Shown here: piece by piece, positions 51,797 through 62,278 of the stretch
Layout: each line of letters starts with the position of its first letter
Numbering within the stretch: the stretch's first letter is position 1
Assembly (NCBI RefSeq): GCF_027625995.1
Contig: NZ_CP115396.1
Span: forward strand, 682,001-746,000
Reading direction: 5' to 3'
DNA: 64,000 nt
From: Hymenobacter yonginensis
GTDB lineage: Bacteria; Bacteroidota; Bacteroidia; Cytophagales; Hymenobacteraceae
Program-made: the position numbers and the translations under genes
Notes under the pieces: generated by a model
The model's input: only the letters and a program-made list of their open reading frames with translations
Databases searched by the model: none
What the model was told of the DNA's origin: nothing

Positions 51797-52270
51797 ATGC
51801 ACCTGCTCTCTGGCGAATACGACTGCAAGCTGGACCCGAAAGGGCGGCTGGTGCTGCCGGCCAAGGTGAAGGGCAGCCTGCCGGAGGCGTCCGGCAACCA
51901 GTTGGTGCTGGTGCGGGGCTTCGAGCCCTGCCTGGTGCTCTACCCGCGGGAAGCGTGGCGCGTGATTCACGACAAGGTGATGGCGCTCGACGAGTTCAAC
52001 GAGGAGTACCGGCAGTTTCAGCGCAACTTCTTCCGGGGCATGACCGAGGTGGAGCTAGATAGCATCGGGCGGTTTATGCTGCCGGGGTCTATGCGGCGCT
52101 ACGCCGGCCTGGAGAAGGAAGCCATCATCGTGGGCCTCGGCAACCGCTGCGAAATCTGGGACACCACCCGCTACGACGAATACCTCATAAAGGACCAGCA
52201 GAGCTTCTCGAAGCTGGCCCAGAAATTTCTTACCACCGAAACCGGGCCTGGCGGCTCCCTGGCCGCATGA
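51797..52270 (+). CDS. mraZ: Transcriptional regulator MraZ
   Basis: AbrB-fold DNA-binding ring protein, first gene of the dcw cluster, that in other bacteria represses its own operon. The start MHLLSGEYDCKLDPKGRLVL and the duplicated SpoVT-like segment ELDSIGRFMLPGSM are diagnostic. ATG at 51797 gives 157 residues. The stop overlaps the rsmH start (ATGA), implying translational coupling. Confidence 0.96.
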   Translation: MHLLSGEYDCKLDPKGRLVLPAKVKGSLPEASGNQLVLVRGFEPCLVLYPREAWRVIHDKVMALDEFNEEYRQFQRNFFRGMTEVELDSIGRFMLPGSMRRYAGLEKEAIIVGLGNRCEIWDTTRYDEYLIKDQQSFSKLAQKFLTTETGPGGSLAA

Positions 52271-53223
52271 GCGAAACCCCAGCAAACGACTACCTGAACG
52301 ACACGGCCTACCACCGGCCCGTAATGCTGCGCGAGTGCCTGGAGGCGCTGGAGCTGCGCTCCGAGGGCCGCTACGTCGACGTGACCTTCGGGGGCGGCGG
52401 CCACTCGGCCCGGATTCTGGAGCACCTGAGCGGCGCCGGCCACCTCTATAGCTTCGACCAGGACGCCGACGCTGAGCGCGAGGCCGCCAAGCTGGCCCGG
52501 CCGCAGTTCACGTTCATCCGCAGCAACTTCCGCGACCTGCACCAGGAGCTGCAGCGCCACGGCGCCCTGCCCGTGGATGGGCTGCTGGCCGACCTGGGCG
52601 TGTCGTCGCACCAGTTTGATACGCCGGAGCGTGGCTTCAGCACCCGCTTCGACGGGCCGCTGGACATGCGCATGAACGCCGAGGACGGCCCTACGGCCGC
52701 CGATATCATCAACGAGTACCCGGAAGCCGACCTGCACCGCATCTTCGGCATGTACGGCGAGGTGACCAACGCCCGCACCCTGGCCCAAACCGTGGCCTCG
52801 GCGCGGCGCGGCCAGACCATCAGCACCATTGCCGGCCTGAAAAAGGCCATTGCCAGCTGCACGCCGCGCGGCAAGGAAAACAAGTACCTGGCCCAGGTAT
52901 TTCAGGCGTTGCGCATCGAGGCCAACGACGAAATGAAGGCCCTGCAGGAAATGCTGGAGCAAACGGCGCAGGTGCTGCGCCCTGGCGGCCGGCTGGTGGT
53001 GATGAGCTACCACTCGCTGGAAGACCGGCTGGTGAAGAACTTCCTGGCCAAGGGCAAGTTCTTCGGCGAAGCGGAAAAAGACCTGTTCGGCAACACCAAC
53101 ACCCCGTTCGAGGTCCTGACCCGCAAGCCGATTGAGGCCTCCGAGCAGGAGGTAGCCACGAACAGCCGCGCCCGTTCGGCCAAGCTGCGCATCGGTATCA
53201 AAAGTGAGGAGCGAAGTCGGTAG
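52267..53223 (+). CDS. rsmH: 16S rRNA (cytosine(1402)-N(4))-methyltransferase
   Basis: SAM-dependent methyltransferase modifying 16S rRNA C1402. The SAM-binding motif VDVTFGGGGHSARIL, then LADLGVSSHQFD and the C-terminal SYHSLEDRLVKNFL are family signatures. The 318-residue length is usual. Start overlaps mraZ by four bases; the downstream gene begins 71 bp later. Confidence 0.97.
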   Translation: MSETPANDYLNDTAYHRPVMLRECLEALELRSEGRYVDVTFGGGGHSARILEHLSGAGHLYSFDQDADAEREAAKLARPQFTFIRSNFRDLHQELQRHGALPVDGLLADLGVSSHQFDTPERGFSTRFDGPLDMRMNAEDGPTAADIINEYPEADLHRIFGMYGEVTNARTLAQTVASARRGQTISTIAGLKKAIASCTPRGKENKYLAQVFQALRIEANDEMKALQEMLEQTAQVLRPGGRLVVMSYHSLEDRLVKNFLAKGKFFGEAEKDLFGNTNTPFEVLTRKPIEASEQEVATNSRARSAKLRIGIKSEERSR

Positions 53224-53294
53224 CACACTACGCGACACTGCGTCACCCACTGCGAAACACTGCGAGAAATCACCTTTGACCTTCCCCACGCCCC

Positions 53295-53999
53295 GTGGCC
53301 ATTAATACCATAAAACCCGCCGCCAGCCAGCCCCGCGCCAACGTGCCCCGCCACGTGGAGCCGGAGCCTGTGCCCACGCCGGAGCCCGCTTCCGCGCGGC
53401 CAGCGGAGCCTGCCCCGCGCGCCCCAAAGGCCGCCAAGGCTCCGCGGCCGGCGGCGCCCCGCAACTCCTGGAGCGTGTTTTCGCTGCTGGAGCGCCTCAC
53501 GCGCATGGATGGCCTGTTTCGGGAAGGGCTGCCGGTGCGCTACCTGCCGCACGTGCTATTCGTGATGCTGCTGATTCTGATTTACATCGGCAACACGCAC
53601 TACGCCACCCGCATGAACCGCAGCATCCAGCGCCTGAAGATTGAGGCCGAAGATCTGCGCGCCGACTACACGACCCTGAAATCGGACTACATGGAAGCTA
53701 GCAAGCAAAGCGAGGTGGCCCGCAAAGTGGCCGCCTACGGGCTGGTGGAAAGCTCCTCGCCGCCGTTCCGCATTGAAGTGCCCGCCGGCCGCCTCGACGA
53801 GGCTGCCCTGGACCTGGTACCCGTGCTGACGGCCGATTCGCTGGCGGCGCGCACCCTGCGCGACTCGCTGCGCCGCGCCGGCCCCGTTGGGCCGATTGAC
53901 TCGATGTCCATTGAGGTAGGGGCGCCGCCCGTACCCATCGGGACGGATGCCACCGGGGAGCCGGCCATGCCGGAACCCACCACGCCTCGCCGCCGCTAA
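53295..53999 (+). CDS. FtsL-like division protein
   Basis: Single-pass inner-membrane protein of the divisome, identified mainly by position between rsmH and ftsI. GTG at 53295 starts a Pro/Ala-rich cytoplasmic tail of about 85 residues, then a TM helix (VLFVMLLILIYIGNTHYA), a short coiled coil (SIQRLKIEAEDLRADYTTLK) and a disordered C-terminus. The long tails exceed standard FtsL but suit Bacteroidota FtsL-like proteins. Confidence 0.75.
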   Translation: MAINTIKPAASQPRANVPRHVEPEPVPTPEPASARPAEPAPRAPKAAKAPRPAAPRNSWSVFSLLERLTRMDGLFREGLPVRYLPHVLFVMLLILIYIGNTHYATRMNRSIQRLKIEAEDLRADYTTLKSDYMEASKQSEVARKVAAYGLVESSSPPFRIEVPAGRLDEAALDLVPVLTADSLAARTLRDSLRRAGPVGPIDSMSIEVGAPPVPIGTDATGEPAMPEPTTPRRR

Positions 54000-54006
54000 C
54001 TGCCCT

Positions 54007-56370
54007 ATGAAAGGAAGCGTTAAAAAATCCATCGTTACCCGCGTACGGCTGGCGTTTTTGGGCGTCTGCCTGTTTTCGTGCGCGGTGGTCTGGAAGATTT
54101 CCAACATCCAATTCAAGGAAGGCGAAAAGTGGCGCGCCCTGGAGCAGGAGCGCCGCGTGGTGTACCAGCCCGTGTTTGCCACCCGCGGCACCATCCTCGC
54201 CGACGACGGCAAAAGCATCATGGCCACCTCGCTGCCCTTCTTCCGGGTAGCCTGGGACCCGAGCGTGGTAGACCGCCAGCTGTTCGACCAAAAGGTGGAC
54301 TCGCTGGCGATTCAGTTGGCGCACTTCTTCGGCGACCGGAGCGTATCGGAGTACAAGCGCAAGCTCAAGAACGCCCGGCTGGCCAAGCCGTCGGTGCGCT
54401 ACATCCGGCTGAACTCGCGCCAGATCAACTACCAGGAGAAAAAGGAGCTGGCCAACTGGCCCATCTTCCGGGAAGGTAAAAACAAGGGCGGTGTCATCTT
54501 CGAGAAGGTGGACAAGCGCTTCCGGCCGTTTGGCGGGCTGGCGCAGCGCACCATCGGCTTCGTGAACGAAGACAAGAACGGCGCGGGCCTGGAGTTCACC
54601 TTCAACCGCCACCTGGCCGGCAAAGACGGCGAGGCCCTGTTTGAGCGCCTGCCCGGCGGCAACAAGCCCATCTACGACGGCACCGAGGTGAAGCCGATTC
54701 CGGGCTACGACGTGCAGACCACGCTCGACATCAACCTGCAGGATGTGGCCGAAAACGCCCTCTACAAGTCGTTGGTGGACAACAACGCCCAGTACGGCTG
54801 CGTGATTCTGATGGAAGTGGCCACCGGCGAAATCAAGGCCGTGGCCAACCTGGGCAAGGTGGCCGAGGGCGTGTACCGCGAGGACTACAACTACGCCATT
54901 GCCGACCAGGGCCGCACCGAGCCGGGCTCCACGTTCAAGCTGGCCTCCATGATGGCTCTGTTCGAGGAAAACCCCGAACTCAGCCTCGACGACATCGTGG
55001 ATACCGGCAACGGCCGCATGTATATTGGCGGGGCCGTGAAGACGGACTCGCACGGCTACGGCAAGATTACGGTGAAGCAGGTGTTTGAGAAGTCCAGCAA
55101 CATCGGGGTGGCCGTGCTTGTGGACCGGCAGTTCAGCAAGCAGCCCCAGCGCTACGCCGAACACCTCAAGCGCTTCGGGCTGCACAAGCCGCTGGGCTTC
55201 CAGATGGCCGGTGAGGCGCGCCCCTACGTGAAAGACCCCCAGGACCGCAGCTGGAGCCGCACTTCGCTCACCACCATGAGCATCGGCTACGAGCTGAAAC
55301 TGGCCCCCTTGCAGACGCTGGCCTTCTATAACGCCGTGGCCAACAACGGCGTGAAGGTGCAGCCCATGATTGTGCGCGAAATCCGGCAGGCCGATAAGGT
55401 GCTGGAGCGGTTTGAGCCCACGGTGCTGAACCCCAAAATCTGCTCCGACGAGACGCTGGCCAAGATGAAGGCCATGATGGAAGGCGTGGTGACCGAAGGC
55501 ACGGCCCGCGGCATCCGCAGCGAAGATTTCACGATGGCCGGCAAAACCGGCACCGCCTGGAAATTCAAGAATGGCGCCTATACCAAGGTGTATTCCACCA
55601 GCTTCTGCGGCTATTTTCCGGCCGAAAAGCCCAAGTACAGCTGCATCGTGGTGGTGGACTCGCCCAAGAAGGGCCGCATCTACGGCGCCGACGTGGCCGC
55701 CCCGGTGTTCCGCGAGGTGGCCGACAAAGCCATGGCCCGCGACGCTGCCAGCCAGCGCCCCTTGCTGGCCCGGGCCGCTTCGCTGCAGAAAGCCAAGCTG
55801 CCCTACGCCCCGGCCGGCATGCAGGACGAGCTGCGGCTGGTGTGTGAGCAGATCGGGGTGAAAAGCGAAGGCGCCGCCCCCGACGAGGACTGGGTGCGCA
55901 CCCCGCTGGCCGCTGACAGCAACGCCGAAACCCTTGCCCTGCAGCCGCTGGCCGTGAAGCCCGGCCGGGTGCCCAACGTCACGGGCCTGACCTTGCGCGA
56001 CGCGCTGTTTCTGCTGGAAAACCGGGGGCTGCGCGTGCGCACCCAGGGCACGGGCCGCGTGAAGGCGCAGTCGGTGGCGGCGGGCACGATGGCGCGGCGC
56101 GGCACGGTGGTGGTGCTGGCCATGGAGCCCATCGGGCAACGCTCGGCCGGTCCTGCGCCAGTAGCGGCCCCGGCCCCCAGCCAGCTAGCTGAAAACAAGC
56201 TGCTCACGCCCATCGACACCGACCTCGACGCCAAAGCCCGGGCCTTGGCTGCCAAAGCCAAGGCTCGCCTGACCGGCACCATGCCAGCCACGGCCGCCCC
56301 CGCCCGCAAAAAGCCCGACCCCAAACCCACGGCGCAGCAGCCCGCTGCCACCAAGCCGCCCAAGAGCTAG
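54007..56370 (+). CDS. ftsI: Penicillin-binding protein FtsI-like transpeptidase with PASTA domain
   Basis: Septal class B PBP. ATG at 54007 gives an N-terminal TM anchor, a dimerisation domain with RGTILADDG, and a transpeptidase domain with SxxK in GSTFKLASM, SxN in KSSNIGVAV and KTG in AGKTGTAWK. A PASTA domain follows (VPNVTGLTLRDALFLLENRG). The C-terminal 80 residues are an Ala/Pro/Lys-rich disordered tail. At 787 residues it is longer than E. coli FtsI. Confidence 0.94.
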   Translation: MKGSVKKSIVTRVRLAFLGVCLFSCAVVWKISNIQFKEGEKWRALEQERRVVYQPVFATRGTILADDGKSIMATSLPFFRVAWDPSVVDRQLFDQKVDSLAIQLAHFFGDRSVSEYKRKLKNARLAKPSVRYIRLNSRQINYQEKKELANWPIFREGKNKGGVIFEKVDKRFRPFGGLAQRTIGFVNEDKNGAGLEFTFNRHLAGKDGEALFERLPGGNKPIYDGTEVKPIPGYDVQTTLDINLQDVAENALYKSLVDNNAQYGCVILMEVATGEIKAVANLGKVAEGVYREDYNYAIADQGRTEPGSTFKLASMMALFEENPELSLDDIVDTGNGRMYIGGAVKTDSHGYGKITVKQVFEKSSNIGVAVLVDRQFSKQPQRYAEHLKRFGLHKPLGFQMAGEARPYVKDPQDRSWSRTSLTTMSIGYELKLAPLQTLAFYNAVANNGVKVQPMIVREIRQADKVLERFEPTVLNPKICSDETLAKMKAMMEGVVTEGTARGIRSEDFTMAGKTGTAWKFKNGAYTKVYSTSFCGYFPAEKPKYSCIVVVDSPKKGRIYGADVAAPVFREVADKAMARDAASQRPLLARAASLQKAKLPYAPAGMQDELRLVCEQIGVKSEGAAPDEDWVRTPLAADSNAETLALQPLAVKPGRVPNVTGLTLRDALFLLENRGLRVRTQGTGRVKAQSVAAGTMARRGTVVVLAMEPIGQRSAGPAPVAAPAPSQLAENKLLTPIDTDLDAKARALAAKAKARLTGTMPATAAPARKKPDPKPTAQQPAATKPPKS

Positions 56371-56434
56371 CACGCCCCAGCGCCTTCTGCGCCTTCCTCT
56401 GCGCCCTCTGCGGGCTAAAACTGACCGAACAACC

Positions 56435-57922
56435 TTGTCTACCCCGAAAGAAATAACGCCCCCGCTTTTCGCCTTGCTCGCCGACGTCACCGTGACGGCG
56501 CAGCACGGCCCCACCGACGTGCCCGTGCAGCAGCTCACGCTGGACTCGCGGCAGGCGGCGCCCGGCGCCGTGTTCTTCGCGCTGCGCGGTGCCGCCACCG
56601 ATGGGCACCAGTTTATTGAAAAGGCCGTGGCGCAGGGCGTGGCCGCAGTGGTGTGCGAAGTGCTGCCCGCCGAGCTGAACCCGGCCACTGCCTACGTGCA
56701 GGTGCCCGACTCGGCCGAGGCCATGGCCCACATGGCGGCCGCCTTCTACGGCCACCCGTCGCGCAGCCTTACCCTGATTGGCGTAACCGGCACCAACGGC
56801 AAAACCACCTGCGCCACGCTGCTGCACAAGCTGCTGCGCGAGCTGGGCTACCACACCGGCCTGCTGAGCACCGTGCAGAACCAGATTGACGAGCAGGTGA
56901 TTCCGGCCACCCACACCACGCCCGACGCCATCCGGCTCAACGAGCTGCTGGCCCGCATGGTGGAAGCCGGCTGCACCCACGCCTGCATGGAAGTAAGCAG
57001 CCACGCCGTGGTGCAGCACCGCACCACGGCGCTGCGCTTCGCCGGCGGCATCTTCACCAACCTCACCCACGACCACCTCGACTACCACGGCACGTTCGAC
57101 AACTACCTGAAAGCCAAGAAGGGCTTTTTCGATAGCCTGCCCAAAACGGCCTTCGCCCTCACCAACGCCGACGACAAACGCGGCATGGTGATGCTGCAGA
57201 ACACCGCCGCCCGCCGCGAAACCTACTCGCTGCGCAGCGCCGCTACGTTCCGGGCCAAGCTGATTGAAAACGCCGTGCACGGCCTGCACCTCGAAATCGA
57301 CGGGCACGATGCGCAGTTCCGGCTGATTGGGGTGTTCAATGCCTACAACCTGCTGGCCGTGTATGGCGCGGCTGTGCTGCTGGGCGAGGAGCCGCTGGAA
57401 GTGCTGACGGTGTTATCTGGTTTGCTGTCGGCGCCGGGCCGCTTCGAGACTATTGTATCGGGCAAAACCCGCGTGACGGGCATCGTGGACTACGCCCATA
57501 CGCCCGACGCGCTGGAAAACGTGCTCCAGACCATTGCCGACATCCGCCAGCCCACCCAACAGGTAATTACGGTGGTAGGCTGCGGCGGCAACCGCGACGG
57601 CGCCAAGCGCCCCATCATGGCGCACCTGGCCTGCCAGGCCTCCGATAGGGTGGTGCTGACTTCCGACAACCCGCGCTTCGAGGACCCCAACGATATTCTG
57701 GCCCAGATGCAGGCCGGCGTGAAAGTGCAGGACCAGGCCAAAGTCCTCACCATCCCCGACCGGCGCGAGGCCATCAAAACCGCCGTCACGCTGGCCGGAC
57801 CCAACGACATTGTGCTGGTAGCCGGCAAAGGCCACGAAACCTATCAGGAAGTGAAAGGCGTGAAAGCCGATTTCGACGATAAGAAGGTATTGCAGGAGAT
57901 GTTTGAGCTGCTTGGGAAGTAA
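56435..57922 (+). CDS. murE: UDP-MurNAc-tripeptide synthetase
   Basis: Cytoplasmic Mur ligase adding the third amino acid. The ATP loop GVTGTNGKTT is present, and the substrate motif TSDNPRFEDP contains DNPR, diagnostic of meso-diaminopimelate-adding enzymes. TTG at 56435 is the assigned start (MSTPKEITPPLFALL), giving 495 residues. A repeat-filled gap of 271 bp separates it from mraY. Confidence 0.96.
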   Translation: MSTPKEITPPLFALLADVTVTAQHGPTDVPVQQLTLDSRQAAPGAVFFALRGAATDGHQFIEKAVAQGVAAVVCEVLPAELNPATAYVQVPDSAEAMAHMAAAFYGHPSRSLTLIGVTGTNGKTTCATLLHKLLRELGYHTGLLSTVQNQIDEQVIPATHTTPDAIRLNELLARMVEAGCTHACMEVSSHAVVQHRTTALRFAGGIFTNLTHDHLDYHGTFDNYLKAKKGFFDSLPKTAFALTNADDKRGMVMLQNTAARRETYSLRSAATFRAKLIENAVHGLHLEIDGHDAQFRLIGVFNAYNLLAVYGAAVLLGEEPLEVLTVLSGLLSAPGRFETIVSGKTRVTGIVDYAHTPDALENVLQTIADIRQPTQQVITVVGCGGNRDGAKRPIMAHLACQASDRVVLTSDNPRFEDPNDILAQMQAGVKVQDQAKVLTIPDRREAIKTAVTLAGPNDIVLVAGKGHETYQEVKGVKADFDDKKVLQEMFELLGK

Positions 57923-57929
57923 CTCTCTG

Positions 57930-58090
57930 TCATTGCGAGCGGAGCGAAGCAATCCTTCCTCTCATGGCAGACACTTTCCTTATAGATAAACCCTCCGGCA
58001 GTAGTGTAGTAACCAAAAGCCGGAAAGCTTTCTGCTCAGGGTTGCTTAGCGCTTAAAGAGAAAGGATTACTTCGCTCCGCTCGCAATGAC
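57930..58090. repeat. Inverted repeat between murE and mraY
   Basis: GTCATTGCGAGCGGAGCGAA (57930-57949) and its complement at the right end (58071-58090) bracket about 160 bp in the otherwise gene-free gap 57923-58193. The core CATTGCGAGC is of a kind common in bacterial intergenic repeats. No ORF is supported. Confidence 0.8.
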
Positions 58091-58193
58091 ACTACACCAA
58101 AATCAACACAAACGCAACGCTTGCCGAACCCCGAAAAACTGGAACCTTTGCAGCTTGCCTCCCTTCTGACCGCAACCTGCTGACCTCGCGCCC

Positions 58194-59414
58194 ATGCTGT
58201 ATTACCTGTTCAACTACTTATATAAAGTGCATCACGTGCCCGGCACGGGCGTGATGCAGTACAGCTCGTTTCGCGCGGCCCTGTCCATTGTCACCTCGCT
58301 CATCATTGCCCAGTACTTCGGGGCGCCGCTGATCCGGCTGCTGCAGCGCCAGCAGATCGGGGAGAGCATCCGCGACCTGGGCTTGCAGGGCCAGATGGAG
58401 AAGAAGGGCACGCCTACCATGGGCGGCCTGATTATCCTGCTGGCCATTCTGGTGCCGGTGCTGCTGTTTGCCAAGCTCGACAACATCTACATCGTGCTCA
58501 TGATTCTGAGCACCGTCTGGCTGGGGCTGATTGGCTTCGTCGATGACTACATCAAGGTGGTGAAGAAGGACAAGGAAGGTTTGGCCGGCCGCTTCAAGAT
58601 TATGGGGCAGGTGGGGCTGGGCCTCACGGTGGGCTGGGTGCTGTTCTTCTCCAACGACGTGACCGTGCGCCAGTACCTGCTGGCCAACGGCCAGGCCTCC
58701 GCCGTAGACGCCAGCACCATCTACCAGGATGTGAAACTGATGATTACGACGGTGCCGTTCCTGAAGAACAACGAGCTTAACTACGGCGACCTGTTCGCCA
58801 CGGCCGGCGACTTCTTCAACGAGTACTACGCCTTCTTCTACATCCCCATCGTCATCCTCATCATCACGGCCGTCAGCAACGGCGCCAACATTACCGACGG
58901 CCTCGACGGGCTGGCGGCGGGCACGTCGGCCATCATCGGCACCACGCTGGCCATCTTCGCCTTCGTGAGCGGCAATGCCTTGCTAGCTGACTACCTAGAT
59001 ATTATGTTCATTCCGAACTCCGGGGAGCTGGTGATTTTCTGCGCGGCCTTCGTGGGGGCCTGCGTGGGCTTTTTGTGGTACAATAGCTACCCGGCGCAAG
59101 TGTTCATGGGCGACACCGGCTCGCTGGCCATCGGCGGCATTATTGCCGTGCTGGCCATCATCGTGCGTAAAGAGCTCTTGATTCCGGTGCTGTGCGGAGT
59201 GTTTCTGATTGAAAACCTGTCGGTTATGCTGCAGGTGAGCTGGTTTAAGTACACCAAGCGCAAGTACGGCGAAGGGCGCCGGCTGCTGCGCATGTCGCCG
59301 CTGCACCACCACTACCAGAAGCTCGGCTACCACGAATCCAAAATCGTGTCGCGGTTCTGGATTGTGGGGATTATGCTGGCGGTCTTGACTTTGGTTACTC
59401 TCAAATTGCGCTAA
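58194..59414 (+). CDS. mraY: Phospho-MurNAc-pentapeptide transferase
   Basis: Polytopic inner-membrane enzyme forming lipid I. It has [33 protein letters not shown] and [14 protein letters not shown] with the catalytic aspartates, and [11 protein letters not shown]. 406 residues is longer than E. coli MraY because of a loop near residues 145-200, common in Bacteroidota. It precedes murD by about 126 bp. Confidence 0.96.
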   Translation: MLYYLFNYLYKVHHVPGTGVMQYSSFRAALSIVTSLIIAQYFGAPLIRLLQRQQIGESIRDLGLQGQMEKKGTPTMGGLIILLAILVPVLLFAKLDNIYIVLMILSTVWLGLIGFVDDYIKVVKKDKEGLAGRFKIMGQVGLGLTVGWVLFFSNDVTVRQYLLANGQASAVDASTIYQDVKLMITTVPFLKNNELNYGDLFATAGDFFNEYYAFFYIPIVILIITAVSNGANITDGLDGLAAGTSAIIGTTLAIFAFVSGNALLADYLDIMFIPNSGELVIFCAAFVGACVGFLWYNSYPAQVFMGDTGSLAIGGIIAVLAIIVRKELLIPVLCGVFLIENLSVMLQVSWFKYTKRKYGEGRRLLRMSPLHHHYQKLGYHESKIVSRFWIVGIMLAVLTLVTLKLR

Positions 59415-59540
59415 TGCTGAATGGTACTGAGTAATGCGTATTGAGTGGTTGGTATAGTAGGAGTTAGCGTCCTAATTCCTTGCTGCCTGACACTAAACAC
59501 AGTACTCACTACTAAGTACCCAATACTCAATACTGAAAGA

Positions 59541-60926
59541 ATGCACTACGTCATCTTAGGAGCTGCGGAAAGTGGGGTAGGGGCGGCGCTGTTGGCGCAG
59601 GCCAAAGGCCACACCGTATTCGTGTCCGACCAAAGCCCGATTCAGCCTGTATATAAGGAGAAGCTGCACGCGGCCGGCATTCCGTTCGAGGAAGGCCAGC
59701 ACACCATGGCCGAGGTGATGAAGGCCGACGAGGTAGTGAAAAGCCCTGGCATCCCGGAGAAGGCGCCGGTTATCAAGGCGCTGCGGGAGAAGGGTACGCC
59801 CATTATTTCGGAGATTGAGCTGGCCGGGCGCCACACCAAGGCCCGGTGCATCTGCATCACGGGCACCAACGGCAAAACCACCACCACGCTGCTCACCTAC
59901 CACCTGCTGAAGGAAGCAGGCTACAAGGTGGGCCTGGCCGGCAACGTAGGCTTCTCGCTGGCCGAACAGGTGATTGAAGATCAGCACGAGTACTACGTGG
60001 TAGAGCTGAGCAGCTTTCAGCTGGATGACACCTACGACTTCCAGCCCTGGATTTCGGTGCTGCTCAACATCACGCCCGACCACCTGGACCGCTACGAGTA
60101 CTCGCTGGAGAAGTACGCCCAAGCCAAGCTGCGCATCGTGCGCAACCAGGACAGCAGCAACTACTTCGTTTACAACGCCGACGACGAGACCATCCAGCGC
60201 CACTTCAAGGCGGCGCTGCGGCCCGTCAACCAGCTGCCCTTTAGCCTGCACCACCGCCCCGACTACCAGCTGGGCGCTTACTATATCGACGAAACCGACA
60301 TCTGCGTGGATATGCAGCCGGGCTACTTCAGCAAGACGGAGAAGCTCAGCATTGCGGCCTCGCCGCTCATCGGGCAGCACAACCGCCAGAACATGCTGGC
60401 GGCCGTGCTCTGTGCCCGCCTAGCCGGGTTGGAAAAGCCGCAGATTGAAGCCAGCCTCGGCACCTTCCACAACGCCGACCACCGCCTGCAGCCCGTGGGC
60501 GAAGTCCAGGGCGTGCGCTTCATCAACGACTCCAAAGCCACCAACGTGGAAGCCGCCTGGTACGCTCTCGATGGCATCCGGCAGCCCATCGTCTGGATTG
60601 CGGGCGGCACCGACAAGGGCAACGACTACACCACGCTGGTGCCGCTGGCCGGCTCGCGCGTGAAGGCCCTCATCTGCCTCGGGGCCGACAACGAGAAGCT
60701 GCGCGAAGCCTTCGGCGACGTGGTGCCGCACCTCGAAGAAACCCGCAGCGTGGACACGGCCGTGCGCCGCGCCGCCGCCCTGGCCGAAGCCGGCGACGTG
60801 GTGCTGCTCTCGCCGGCCTGCGCCAGCTTCGACCTGTTCAAAAACTACGAGGACCGCGGCCGCCAGTTTGCCGCCGCCGTGGCCCGTTACGCCGACGACC
60901 TCACCCGGGAAGAAGCCAACGAGTAA
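59541..60926 (+). CDS. murD: UDP-MurNAc-L-alanine:D-glutamate ligase
   Basis: Cytoplasmic Mur ligase adding D-glutamate. ATG at 59541 (MHYVILGAAESGVGAALLA) gives a 461-residue protein of the right length, whereas the frame open from 59445 would add unrelated residues coming from the repeat. ATP loop ITGTNGKTTTTLL and the C-terminal LSPACASFDLFKNYEDRG are typical. The preceding spacer has direct/inverted TACTGAGTA-like repeats. Confidence 0.96.
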   Translation: MHYVILGAAESGVGAALLAQAKGHTVFVSDQSPIQPVYKEKLHAAGIPFEEGQHTMAEVMKADEVVKSPGIPEKAPVIKALREKGTPIISEIELAGRHTKARCICITGTNGKTTTTLLTYHLLKEAGYKVGLAGNVGFSLAEQVIEDQHEYYVVELSSFQLDDTYDFQPWISVLLNITPDHLDRYEYSLEKYAQAKLRIVRNQDSSNYFVYNADDETIQRHFKAALRPVNQLPFSLHHRPDYQLGAYYIDETDICVDMQPGYFSKTEKLSIAASPLIGQHNRQNMLAAVLCARLAGLEKPQIEASLGTFHNADHRLQPVGEVQGVRFINDSKATNVEAAWYALDGIRQPIVWIAGGTDKGNDYTTLVPLAGSRVKALICLGADNEKLREAFGDVVPHLEETRSVDTAVRRAAALAEAGDVVLLSPACASFDLFKNYEDRGRQFAAAVARYADDLTREEANE

Positions 60927-60974
60927 CGGCCGCGCCCCACGCGTCCCAATACATCACTCCCCCAACCCACCATC

Positions 60975-62168
60975 ATGGACATCATCAAAAACTGGCTGCG
61001 GCAGAACCTGAAGGGCGACCCGGTGCTCTGGGGCATCGTGATTCTGTTTTCGCTGATTAGTATGGCCGTGGTGTACTCGGCCACGGGCACGCTGGCGTAT
61101 AAGAACGAACTGCGCGGCCGGGCGGGGTCGTCGGAGATGATTCTGTTCAAGCACACCAGCCTGATTTTCGCGGGCCTGGCCTTGATGTGGTTGGCCCACC
61201 GCATCGACTACCGCAACTACTCGCGCCTGTCGCTGTACGCGCTGCTGGCCTCGGTGCCGCTGCTGCTGTTCACGTTCTTCATGGGCGGCACCACCCTTAA
61301 TGACGCCTCCCGCTGGCTGACCATCCCGGTCATCAACCAGACCTTCCAGCCCTCTGACTTAGCCAAATTGGCTTTGATTGCCCACGTGGCGTCTATGCTA
61401 AGCCGGCGGCAACAAAACGTTCATGATTTCAAGACTACGCTGCTGCCTGTGATGCTCTGGGTGGGTTTGATTTGCGGTATCATCATCTTGAGTAATGCTT
61501 CCACGGCATTGTTATTATTTGGCACTTGCCTGCTGCTAATGTTCATTGGCCGCGTGCCTCTCAAGCAGATGGCCGTAATGGTGGCTATTGGGTTAGTGGT
61601 AGGCGTTGTAGGGTTAGCCTCAGGAGAGCGGTACCATACATTTGTGTCGCGCATCGAGAACTTCACCGACAAGAGCAAGCCGGTGCCGTTTCAGCTGGAG
61701 CACTCCTACATTGCCATTGCCACGGGCGGCGTCACGGGCAAAGGCCCCGGCAACAGCACCGAGCGCAACATCCTGCCCCACCCGTACTCCGACTTCATCT
61801 ACGCCGTCATTATCGAGGAATATGGCCTTGTGGGCGGCGTGGCCGTGCTGTTTCTGTACTTGGCCTTCCTCTATCGAGGGCTGCTGACGGTGGTGAACAG
61901 TCACGGCGCGTTTGGGGGGCTGCTTTCGGCGGGGCTGAGTTTCAGCTTAGTCTTGCAGGCCATGGTGAATATGGGCGTGGCCGTGGGGCTGGGCCCGATT
62001 ACCGGCTTGCCGCTGCCCCTGCTGAGCATGGGTGGCACCTCGCTCATCTTCACTGGCATCAGCGTCGGTATTATCCTGAGCGTAAGCCGTGGCGAGCGGG
62101 AAATCCGCCCCGTAGTCGGCGAGCCCGCCGACACCGTGCGGATTCCGCGCAAAACAGCCTACGCTTAG
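60975..62168 (+). CDS. ftsW: Septal peptidoglycan polymerase FtsW (SEDS family)
   Basis: Polytopic SEDS glycosyltransferase, 397 residues. LRQNLKGDPVLWGIVILFSL begins the membrane domain; EDxY-like EYGLVGGVAVL and the C-terminal PLPLLSMGGTSLIF are SEDS signatures, with catalytic Asp equivalent in the loop around SDFIYAVIIEEYGL. It partners with the FtsI gene upstream. Starts at ATG 60975. Confidence 0.95.
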   Translation: MDIIKNWLRQNLKGDPVLWGIVILFSLISMAVVYSATGTLAYKNELRGRAGSSEMILFKHTSLIFAGLALMWLAHRIDYRNYSRLSLYALLASVPLLLFTFFMGGTTLNDASRWLTIPVINQTFQPSDLAKLALIAHVASMLSRRQQNVHDFKTTLLPVMLWVGLICGIIILSNASTALLLFGTCLLLMFIGRVPLKQMAVMVAIGLVVGVVGLASGERYHTFVSRIENFTDKSKPVPFQLEHSYIAIATGGVTGKGPGNSTERNILPHPYSDFIYAVIIEEYGLVGGVAVLFLYLAFLYRGLLTVVNSHGAFGGLLSAGLSFSLVLQAMVNMGVAVGLGPITGLPLPLLSMGGTSLIFTGISVGIILSVSRGEREIRPVVGEPADTVRIPRKTAYA

Positions 62169-62256
62169 TGCCTGGTGCCTGGTGCTCAGTGCATAGGCCG
62201 TTCAAGTGAAGTATCGCTCATGAACGACCTATGCACTGAGCACCAGGCGCTAAGCA
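62163..62256. repeat. Inverted repeat between ftsW and murG
   Basis: GGTGCTCAGTGCATAGG (62181-62197) is reversed as CCTATGCACTGAGCACC at 62228-62244, with partly matching flanks reaching from 62163 to 62256. Unlike the other repeats in sequence, but similar in size and position. Confidence 0.75.
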
Positions 62257-62278
62257 CTAACAAATAAGCACTAACAAA

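Noticed and set aside
53698-56139. 813-codon open frame opposite ftsI
   Set aside because: High-GC codon usage leaves antisense frames open; the opposite strand holds a clear PBP with SxxK, SxN and KTG motifs.
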